Origin: Acidobacteriota bacterium
GTDB taxonomy: Bacteria; Acidobacteriota; Terriglobia; Bryobacterales; Bryobacteraceae
Reading direction: 5' to 3'
Assembly: GCA_029776225.1 (NCBI GenBank)
Contig: JAKOTR010000031.1
Span: forward strand, 62,001-126,000
DNA length: 64,000 bases
The position numbers were made by a program, and so were the translations under genes. Shown piece after piece: positions 36,847 to 43,774 of this stretch. Below the pieces are notes generated by a model. That model had not been told where the DNA came from, made no database searches, and worked only from the letters and a program-made list of their open reading frames with translations. Position 1 is the stretch's first letter; every line of letters starts with the position of its first letter.

Positions 36847-38564
36847 ACCTGATTTCCGTCGATGAAGGAGCCTTGCCTCTGAACCGGTTTTATTGGTGGG
36901 AGCGTGAGCGGGCCAACCGGCCGTTCCTCACCCAGCCGCTTCACGGAAGCGTGCGCGAGTGGACCTGGGCGCAGGCGGGCGATGAAGTACGCCGCATAGC
37001 CGCCTACTTGAAAGCGCGGAACTGGGAACCGGGAACCCACATCGCGATCCTGTCGAAGAACTGCGCCTGGTGGATCATGGCCGATCTCGCCATCTGGATG
37101 GCGGGACACGTTACCGTGCCGGTGTACGCCTCCTTTCGCGCCGCGACGGTGCGCGAAATTCTCGAGCACAGCGAGAGCAAAGCCTGCTTCGTCGGCCTCA
37201 CCGACGAGAGGTCTCTGCCCGGTATCCCCGCCGGCGTTGAGCGCATACGGTTTCCGACTTTCCCGGACGGACCCGGCCTGGGCTGGGAAGACATCCTCGC
37301 AACGACCAGCCCGCTTGAGGGCGAACCCGCGCGTCCAGCCGCCGATCTCGCTACCATCTTCTACACTTCCGGAACATCCGGCGCGCCGAAAGGCGTCATG
37401 CACAACTTCGCGGCGCTGGCGTTCCTTGCCCAAGCCCTTGCCCGCCGGCTCCCGAGCTCCGGAGAACACCGGGCAATTTCTTACTTGCCGCTCGGGCACG
37501 TTTTCGAGCGCGGCGCCCTGGAGATACCGGCCCTGGTGCTGGGCTGGCACATCTTCTTCAGCGAGGGCGTTGAAACCTTCCTCGGCGATCTGCGCCGCGC
37601 CCGCCCCACCGTTTTCCTCGCCGTGCCGCGGGTCCTGATGAAGCTGCGCGAAGGCGTTCTGGCGAGGATTTCGGAACGGAAGCTGGGGTGGCTGTTCCAT
37701 GTGCCGCTCGCCGGCCGCCTGGTGCGGAAACGGGTGCTGCGCGAGCTTGGCTTGGACGCGGTCGAGGTAGCCGCCTGCGGAGGCGCCGCGCTGGAGCCGG
37801 GCATCCTCCTCTGGTATCGCAAGCTTGGCCTGAATCTGCTGGAGGGGTTTGGCCTGACCGAAGGCATGATCACTCACCTTTCCAAGCCCGGTTCCCTGCG
37901 TCCCGGCTACATCGGGACTGCGCTGGACGGCGTCGAAGCGAAGCGCGCCCCAAACGGCGAGTTTCTCCTAAAGAGCCCCATGAACATGCTCGGCTACTAC
38001 AAGGATCCGCAAGGCACGCGGGATGCCTTCACGCCGGACGGATTCCTGCGCACAGGGGACCTCATAGAGATGGCGCCGGACGGCCAGGTCAGAATCATTG
38101 GCCGGATCAAGGAGCAGTTCAAGACCAGCAAAGGCGAGTACGTTACCCCCGCGCCGATCGAGGCGAAACTGCTGGCGCACAACGACGTGGAGTCCTGCTG
38201 CCTGATGGGCGCCGGACAGCCGCATCCGTTCGCCGTGGTTGTGCTTCAGGCCGAAGCGCGCCGCCGCAGCGCCGACCCGGCCGCCCGCAAGGCGCTTGAG
38301 GATTCGCTGCTAGCGACGCTCGACGAGGTGAACGCGCAGCTCGAACACCACGAACGCCTGGCATTCCTCGTCATTGCCGAAAGCCCGTGGACGGTCGCCA
38401 ACGGTCTGCTCACCCCAACGATGAAGCTCCGCCGCGCCGCCCTCGAAGCCCTCTACGCGCCGCACGTCGACGAATGGAGGGCCCGCAATCAGCGCATCAT
38501 TTGGCAGAAAGAGGAGCAGCCCGGCGCAGGGTCGCCGCGCTCCCCGTTTGGGCGGCAATCCTGA
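36828..38564 (+). CDS. Long-chain acyl-CoA ligase-like AMP-forming synthetase
   Basis: A 578-residue adenylate-forming enzyme that activates a carboxylic acid, most likely a fatty acid, to its CoA thioester. The P-loop is IFYTSGTSGAPKGVMH (about residue 180), the second ATP motif is GFGLTEG, and the C-terminal hinge is DGFLRTGDLIEMAPDGQVRI followed by GRIKEQFKTSKGEYV. The layout is that of FadD/long-chain ligases. Its last 68 bases overlap the convergent UbiB-type gene. Confidence 0.85.
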   Translation: MQTGAPNLISVDEGALPLNRFYWWERERANRPFLTQPLHGSVREWTWAQAGDEVRRIAAYLKARNWEPGTHIAILSKNCAWWIMADLAIWMAGHVTVPVYASFRAATVREILEHSESKACFVGLTDERSLPGIPAGVERIRFPTFPDGPGLGWEDILATTSPLEGEPARPAADLATIFYTSGTSGAPKGVMHNFAALAFLAQALARRLPSSGEHRAISYLPLGHVFERGALEIPALVLGWHIFFSEGVETFLGDLRRARPTVFLAVPRVLMKLREGVLARISERKLGWLFHVPLAGRLVRKRVLRELGLDAVEVAACGGAALEPGILLWYRKLGLNLLEGFGLTEGMITHLSKPGSLRPGYIGTALDGVEAKRAPNGEFLLKSPMNMLGYYKDPQGTRDAFTPDGFLRTGDLIEMAPDGQVRIIGRIKEQFKTSKGEYVTPAPIEAKLLAHNDVESCCLMGAGQPHPFAVVVLQAEARRRSADPAARKALEDSLLATLDEVNAQLEHHERLAFLVIAESPWTVANGLLTPTMKLRRAALEALYAPHVDEWRARNQRIIWQKEEQPGAGSPRSPFGRQS

Positions 38565-40149
38565 GGCCGAAGGTGAGGGCGCTCGCCTGCAATTCGGCCC
38601 AGTCCGCGGGCGAGAGCAGCCGCAAGAGCGTATGCCAAGCCTTGGGCCAGTGCGCCAGGACGTACCGCATGAGTACCGAGTCCAGTTGAACCGGAGCGCC
38701 TGCGACGTCCTCCATCACACCATCCAGCGTGAAGGCGGCTTTCCGGAAGATCGCCAGCGGGGCCGGGAAGCGGATTCCTGCCCGCGCGACAGCATCCAGA
38801 AGCCTGAGCGCGTCGATTGCGCCGGGCAAGCGGTGAAGCGGCAGTTCGCTCAGGAATTTGGAGATCACCGTCCGTGCGGCCAAAGCATCGCCGGAATCCG
38901 CCGGCCCGCGGAGGCAGAGCCTGTCGATCGCGCTCCAAATTCCGCCGGCGTCGCGCAGCGCCGTCATCAGCAGCAGGCGCGCGATCTGCCGGAGCTGCTC
39001 GCGGCTCAGCCGTTCGGTGAGCGCCCAGTCGAGAATGACGATTTCGTCTTTTGCGGCGTCATAAAGCAGGTTGCCAGCGTGCGGGTCGCCGTGAAACGGG
39101 ACCGGTACCACTTGGGCGAACGCGGGCGCCGCCAGCAGCGCTTCGGCGAGCCGCCCGGCGATCCGGGCGCGGGAAGCGGGGGCCCCGGCAACCTGGGTGA
39201 TCTTGACCCCGTTTTCGTGCCTGAGGGCGGTGATGCGGGCCGTCGACAGCGGCCCGATCAGCCGCGGGATCCGGATTCCGGGCAGGCGGCCGTAAAGCGG
39301 CGCCACGGCCGCCAGGCAGCGCTGTTCGCGCGGAAAATCGACCTCGTGCTCGAGCAGCGCGCGGATCGAGGTCAGTGTCTCGGCCAGAGCGGCGAGCCGG
39401 GCCCGGTCCCGGGCATGCCTCTGCGCAAGAAAACCGGCGAGCTCCTGGAGGATTCGCATGTCCTCGGCGTAGCAGGCCGGGATGTACGGTTTCAAAACCT
39501 TAAAAACGCCCCTTTCCCGGCGGCCGTGCGGCGGCTCGATCCAGGTGAAGCCCACCACGGCGCTGACGCTGGCCTCCGAATGAATTTTCGAATCGAGCCT
39601 GACGGAATACTGCTCGAACCGCGGCCACAGTTCGCGCAGGATGATGGCGCGAATCTCTTCGAGGGTCACGTCCGAAATGGCGTCTTCAAGCTGGGAGAGA
39701 GCGTGGCGGAAGCGGCGGTCGAAGTGCCTGTTGCGCGCCAGCACCTGGCCGATTTTTTGAAGCCCCGGAATTCTGGCGATCAGACGCAGCAGGCGAAGCT
39801 CCGCAGGCAGACCGGGCGGAGCTTCGATCTGCTCCACCACCTTGGGCGCCAGCCGCTCCGCGGACAGCCGGGAGACATAGAATTCGATCGCGTCGCGGAC
39901 CAGCGGCTGCCAGTCCCGGTACGCCGGCGGCACGAGTTGTTCGACGGGGACCAGCCGCGTGATCCAGCGGCCGAGTTCGGTTCGCCAGACCTTCCCGCCG
40001 CTCCCCTCGAGCGCGGTCCTCACGGCCGCGATCCGTTCGGCAGAGGTCCTGTAGCGCGATAGGAAGGCGGCCAGTGCGTGCTCCAATTGTCCGGGCGAAA
40101 ACATCCCCGGAGCGCCGTTCTCGCGCAGCGCTTTCCGGCGGTTAGCCAC
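38497..40149 (-). CDS. UbiB/ABC1-family atypical kinase
   Basis: A 550-residue protein of the AarF/UbiB/ABC1 family, whose members bind ATP and support ubiquinone or other isoprenoid-lipid metabolism. Family marks: KIGQVLARN (the KxGQ motif), an ATP lysine in GVFKVLKP, ENGVKITQVAG, catalytic loop FHGDPHAGNLLYD, and LDWALTERLS where DFG usually occurs. The alanine-rich loop is changed to SEASVSAVVG. The GTG at 40149 has GGGAGG 6 bases upstream; the longer frame needs a TTG. It sits between an acyl-CoA ligase and a phasin-like gene, which hints at a lipid or granule role. Confidence 0.82.
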   Translation of the reverse strand: MANRRKALRENGAPGMFSPGQLEHALAAFLSRYRTSAERIAAVRTALEGSGGKVWRTELGRWITRLVPVEQLVPPAYRDWQPLVRDAIEFYVSRLSAERLAPKVVEQIEAPPGLPAELRLLRLIARIPGLQKIGQVLARNRHFDRRFRHALSQLEDAISDVTLEEIRAIILRELWPRFEQYSVRLDSKIHSEASVSAVVGFTWIEPPHGRRERGVFKVLKPYIPACYAEDMRILQELAGFLAQRHARDRARLAALAETLTSIRALLEHEVDFPREQRCLAAVAPLYGRLPGIRIPRLIGPLSTARITALRHENGVKITQVAGAPASRARIAGRLAEALLAAPAFAQVVPVPFHGDPHAGNLLYDAAKDEIVILDWALTERLSREQLRQIARLLLMTALRDAGGIWSAIDRLCLRGPADSGDALAARTVISKFLSELPLHRLPGAIDALRLLDAVARAGIRFPAPLAIFRKAAFTLDGVMEDVAGAPVQLDSVLMRYVLAHWPKAWHTLLRLLSPADWAELQASALTFGLRIAAQTGSAATLRRAAPLSAK

Positions 40150-40242
40150 GGCGCGCCTCCCTGCCCATAAAGGCGCGGCAGCCAGCCGGAACCGGGCACG
40201 CACCTGGCCGCCTGCCAAACCGAAGGCCCAAGTCCGGGTTGC

Positions 40243-41220
40243 CTACCGGGCCGGTTCCGGACCGCCGCCGCCCGATGCCGCCATGGTCCGCGTTGGCCCT
40301 CGGCCCTTTTCGGACCTGCGCGCCGCGCCTGGACTTTCGGCCTTCGGACGGACGCGCTGCTGCTCGGTCTTCTTCTCCTCTTCTCCGGCTTCGACGTGTT
40401 CTTCGGCTTCGGCGGGCTGGGAAATGGGCCTGAACGCGAGATCGAGCAGCGATTTCTGGGCCGTGGTGAAATTCTGCACGCTTTCCCGGGCCAGGACGGC
40501 CAAAGATGTGCGCAGCGCGGGCCTGGCGCGTACCCGCTCGCTCGCCTCGACGGTTTCCATCGCCAGCTTCAGCAGCGCCCGCTGCGCGTCGATGAACTTC
40601 TCCACGCCTTCCCGCGCGAGCTGGTTCAGAATCGCGGAACGCTCCTGCGGTGAGGCTTTGGTTTCTTGCTCCTGGGTCGCAATGCTCACCTGCTCGGCAA
40701 CCTGATCCAGAAAAATCTTCTGCGTCTCAACGAAGGACTCGAATGTCTGGCGGGTCATCCTCGAGAGCCGGGCGCCAGTTATGAGCGGTTTGGATTCCTT
40801 GTACGCCTCAACGGCTTCCCGGGTTTGCCCCATCATCATGTCCAGCAGGTTCTTCTGCATTTCGGTGAGCGTTCCCACGCTGCGGGGAATCAGATCGACG
40901 AGAGCCGCCAGGCCCGGGCGCAAACTTAGCGCCTGCTTCAGTGCGTCCGTGAAAACCGCGCTCTCATCGGCCGCCAGATCCAGCAGTATCTTGCCGGCAT
41001 CAGCGAAGCCTTTCAGGACGTCGCTGGCGGTTTCCATTGTCGAGGCAGCCGGCCGGACGGTCATGCGCTCGCGCAACATACCCTCGATGAGGGCCACCTC
41101 TTGAGCGGTCAGGTCGGAGATGATTTGCATGGCTTCGGCCAGGGTTTCGCCGCCCTGCCGGGTCCAATAAGGAAGAACGCCCCTCGTAGTAGAGGCCCGC
41201 CCCGTAGCTGCCGCACTCAT
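40243..41220 (-). CDS. Phasin-like helical repeat protein, probable PHA granule protein
   Basis: A 325-residue, almost wholly helical protein. A motif of the form Q-[KR]-x-[LF]-L-D recurs about every 40-60 residues: AGKILLDLA, MQKNLLDMM, TQKIFLDQV, AQRALLKLA and AQKSLLDLA. The last 60 residues are charged and low-complexity. Phasins coat polyhydroxyalkanoate granules and often show such amphipathic helices. The call is supported by the divergent phaR gene and a PhaR-type operator on this gene's transcription start, and by GAGGAGG 6 bases before the ATG. No PHA synthase is in the window. Confidence 0.65.
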   Translation of the reverse strand: MSAAATGRASTTRGVLPYWTRQGGETLAEAMQIISDLTAQEVALIEGMLRERMTVRPAASTMETASDVLKGFADAGKILLDLAADESAVFTDALKQALSLRPGLAALVDLIPRSVGTLTEMQKNLLDMMMGQTREAVEAYKESKPLITGARLSRMTRQTFESFVETQKIFLDQVAEQVSIATQEQETKASPQERSAILNQLAREGVEKFIDAQRALLKLAMETVEASERVRARPALRTSLAVLARESVQNFTTAQKSLLDLAFRPISQPAEAEEHVEAGEEEKKTEQQRVRPKAESPGAARRSEKGRGPTRTMAASGGGGPEPAR

Positions 41221-41255
41221 ATATGCCTCCTCTTTACCTTGCGGAAGAACTGCGC

Positions 41256-41274
41256 TATACTGCGTTGCAGTATA
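41256..41274. promoter_or_regulatory. PhaR-type operator
   Basis: A perfect inverted repeat, TATACTGC-GTT-GCAGTATA. Its core, CTGC-N3-GCAG, is the sequence known to be bound by PhaR of Paracoccus and Rhodobacter. It lies just downstream of the -10 of the phasin-like gene, over the expected transcription start, so a bound repressor would block initiation. Confidence 0.75.
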
Positions 41275-41279
41275 ACCCG

Positions 41280-41308
41280 AGTATAGGGCCGGGGCGGCTA
41301 TCAGTCAA
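41280..41308 (-). promoter_or_regulatory. Sigma-70-type promoter of the phasin-like gene
   Basis: On the minus strand, TTGACT (41308-41303), a 17-base spacer and TATACT (41285-41280). Both hexamers match consensus at five of six positions. The start point should fall near 41274, at the edge of the PhaR-type operator, about 50 bases before the gene. Confidence 0.65.
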
Positions 41309-41348
41309 GGATTAGTTTAAGATTTTTTAAGCGTTTCTCGGTAAAAGC

Positions 41349-41843
41349 ATGAGCACGCACAAGATCGTCATCAAAAAGTACAGCGACCGGCGCCTGTACG
41401 ATACCGCGAACCGCCGCTACGTCAATCTCGACGACATCGCGCGCATGATTCGCGAGGGCATCGACGTGGAAGTGGTGGATGCCTCAACCGGCAAGGACCT
41501 CACCCGTCTGGTGCTGACGCAGATCATCGTCGACGACAGCCGCGACGGCGAGTGCGCATTGCCGTTGAAGCTCCTGCGCCAGCTCGTGATTGCCTCGGAC
41601 CGCGCCACACACGACTTCCTCTCCTGGTATCTCGAAACGGCGCTCGAGCTCTACAAGAATGCGGGGGCGGCTTTCCGCATGCTGGAGGCGAGGTCGGCGG
41701 TTTCCAACCCCATGGAGTATCTCCGCCGCCTGGTCGCGCCCGACCGCGACAGCGGGGAAATCGAAGAGCTCCGGCGCCAGGTTCGCGAACTGGAAGCGCG
41801 CCTGGAGGCCTTTGAACGGCGCAGTGCGGCACGCAAGCCGTAG
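41349..41843 (+). CDS. phaR: Polyhydroxyalkanoate synthesis regulator PhaR
   Basis: A 164-residue repressor with the N-terminal PHA-accumulation regulator DNA-binding domain: IKKYSDRRLYDTANRRYVNL, then DDIARMIREG. The middle corresponds to the PHB-binding region, and residues 130-160 form a coiled coil (EELRRQVRELEARLEAF). PhaR proteins bind both DNA and PHA granules, and release phasin genes when polymer accumulates. It diverges from the phasin-like gene across the operator described here. Confidence 0.92.
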   Translation: MSTHKIVIKKYSDRRLYDTANRRYVNLDDIARMIREGIDVEVVDASTGKDLTRLVLTQIIVDDSRDGECALPLKLLRQLVIASDRATHDFLSWYLETALELYKNAGAAFRMLEARSAVSNPMEYLRRLVAPDRDSGEIEELRRQVRELEARLEAFERRSAARKP

Positions 41844-41852
41844 GTGATTGCG

Positions 41853-42248
41853 TCAGCGGTCGGAAAGCCGGTCGTAAAGGTGTAGGTCGTTCGTCGTGCC
41901 GAGGGACGTATTGTACCGGCTCACCAGCCCCAGCGCCTCTCTCAGGTCTTCCTGGAACTCGTGAAGGGCCTTGAGCTGCTGGGCCAGCGCCGGAACGCTC
42001 CGATCACCCGCGCGCCAGAACTTCTGGAATCCGCGATCCACCAGCGCGGCGATCTCCCCGTTCACAACCCATCCCCAGCGCTCCACGCGGGGGCCGCCGG
42101 CGACAATCGCCGCGCACCCTCCGCGGCTCACCTTCACGCGGCCATCGGGCAGCGGCTCGATTTCAAAGCCCGCTTCGCGTACCGCTTCCGTCCAGTCGCG
42201 GGCGCCATTGGTTGCCGGCTGCTGTCTGCGGAAAAACATTGCTTCCAT
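41853..42248 (-). CDS. Small hypothetical protein
   Basis: A 131-residue protein of unknown family. From the ATG at 42248 it begins MEAMFFRRQQ; a longer frame would overlap the divergent glpK start. The middle (EIEPLPDGRVKVSRGGCAAIV, then WGWVVNGEIAALVDRGFQKF) looks like a compact alpha/beta domain, and the end is helical. It lies 9 bases from the convergent phaR end. Confidence 0.55.
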   Translation of the reverse strand: MEAMFFRRQQPATNGARDWTEAVREAGFEIEPLPDGRVKVSRGGCAAIVAGGPRVERWGWVVNGEIAALVDRGFQKFWRAGDRSVPALAQQLKALHEFQEDLREALGLVSRYNTSLGTTNDLHLYDRLSDR

Positions 42249-42261
42249 TATAAAGAGATGT

Positions 42262-43740
42262 ATGGCTTTCATCCTGTCGCTTGACGAAGGCACCACGAGT
42301 GCGCGCGCGGCGCTCTATGACGAGCAGGGCCGGAGGGTCGCCATGGAGTCCTGCCCGATTCCCTCGCAGTATCCGCAGCCGGGCTGGGTCGAGCAGGATG
42401 CGGTCGAGATCTGGAACGCGCAGAAGACTGCCGCGTGCCGCGTCCTGGAGCGCGGCGGCGCCGCCGCCTCGGACATCCGCGCGGTGGGCATTACGAATCA
42501 GCGCGAGACCACCATCGTGTGGGAGCGCTCCACCGGGCGGCCGGTCGCGCCCGCCATTGTCTGGCAATGCCGCCGCACCGCCGATTACTGCGCGGAGCTC
42601 GCCGCATCGCCCGCGGCCGCTGTGATCGAGCGCAAGACGGGCCTCGTCATCGACGCCTACTTTTCCGCCAGCAAGATCCGTTGGATTCTCGACCACGTGC
42701 CCGATGGCCAGGCGCGCGCCCGCGACGGCGAACTTCTCTTCGGCAACGTGGATAGCTGGCTCGTGTGGAACCTTACCGGCGGCGCGGTCCACTCCACCGA
42801 TCCATCCAACGCTTCGCGGACCATGCTCATGGATCTCGCCACGGGCGATTGGGACCCGGAACTGCTCGCCATCTTCGACGTACCGCGCGCCATGCTTCCC
42901 CGGATCTCGCCGTCCAGCGCCATCATCGGCGAGTGCGGCGCGGGTGTGTTTGGCGCGGCCGCGCCGATCGCAGGAATTGCCGGGGACCAGCAGGCGGCGA
43001 TGGTGGGACAGGCGTGCTTCCGTCCGGGGCTGTCGAAGAACACCTACGGCACGGGCTGCTTCGCGCTGCTTCATACCGGCGGCCGCGTGCCCGCATCGAA
43101 GAACCGCCTGGTGGCGACGCGCGCGGCGTCGGCTTCGGGACAGGCCGAATTCGCCATTGAGGGCAGCGTCTTCATTGCCGGCGCGGTGGTGCAATGGCTC
43201 CGCGACCAGTTGGGTCTGATTGCAACGGCTGCTGAATCGGAAGCGCTCGCGGCATCAGTGCCCGACACCGGGGGCGTGTACGTTGTGCCTGCCTTCGTCG
43301 GCCTCGGCGCGCCGCACTGGGATTCCGGCGCGCGCGGCATCATTACCGGCCTCACGCGAGCAAGCGGGCGCGCTCACATCGTCCGGGCCGCCCTGGAAAG
43401 CATCTGTTACCAGACGCGCGAGCTGATCGAAGCCATGGAGGCCGATTCCGGCGAGCGTGTCGCGGAGCTGCGCGTAGACGGCGGCGCCGCGAGCAACAAT
43501 TTCTTGATGCAATTCCAGGCCGATATTCTCGGCTGCCGCATCGTGCGCCCGGTGGATACGGAAACCACGGCTCTCGGCGCAGCCTATCTCGCGGGACTCG
43601 CGACCGGTTTCTGGAAGAGCGTCGAGGAGGTGGAGAGCTTCTGGCAAGTGGAGCGCGCCTTCGAGCCCGCGATGGACGCCGCCACCCGCGACCGCCTGTT
43701 CGAAGGCTGGAAATCCGCCGTCTCCCGCTGCCGGTCGTAG
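42262..43740 (+). CDS. glpK: Glycerol kinase
   Basis: A 492-residue FGGY-family kinase that makes glycerol-3-phosphate. Seen: the N-terminal ATPase motif LDEGTTSARAALYDEQG, GWVEQDAVEIW, NQRETTIVWER, the GDQQAAMVGQACF region and the FGGY signature area (GSVFIAGAVVQWLRD). The ATG at 42262 gives the family start; the frame is open for about 97 codons upstream, but that part is antisense to the small hypothetical gene. Its stop codon is the first base triplet of the degenerate CRISPR repeat, so the array begins with no gap. Confidence 0.94.
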   Translation: MAFILSLDEGTTSARAALYDEQGRRVAMESCPIPSQYPQPGWVEQDAVEIWNAQKTAACRVLERGGAAASDIRAVGITNQRETTIVWERSTGRPVAPAIVWQCRRTADYCAELAASPAAAVIERKTGLVIDAYFSASKIRWILDHVPDGQARARDGELLFGNVDSWLVWNLTGGAVHSTDPSNASRTMLMDLATGDWDPELLAIFDVPRAMLPRISPSSAIIGECGAGVFGAAAPIAGIAGDQQAAMVGQACFRPGLSKNTYGTGCFALLHTGGRVPASKNRLVATRAASASGQAEFAIEGSVFIAGAVVQWLRDQLGLIATAAESEALAASVPDTGGVYVVPAFVGLGAPHWDSGARGIITGLTRASGRAHIVRAALESICYQTRELIEAMEADSGERVAELRVDGGAASNNFLMQFQADILGCRIVRPVDTETTALGAAYLAGLATGFWKSVEEVESFWQVERAFEPAMDAATRDRLFEGWKSAVSRCRS

Positions 43741-43774
43741 GGGTGTGTCGGAAAACGGCCTCATTCATACACTC
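43738..43774 (+). repeat. Degenerate terminal CRISPR repeat
   Basis: The last 21 bases match the array repeat at 19 positions, including the terminal TACACTC, while the first 16 are largely diverged. It is followed by a normal 30-base spacer (43775-43804) and the first intact repeat. It overlaps the glpK stop codon. A decayed end repeat usually marks the oldest end of an array. Confidence 0.8.

Noticed and set aside
41971-42261. Longer glpK frame starting at 41971
   Set aside because: Extra part is not FGGY-like and is antisense of the small hypothetical gene; 42262 gives the family-typical start.
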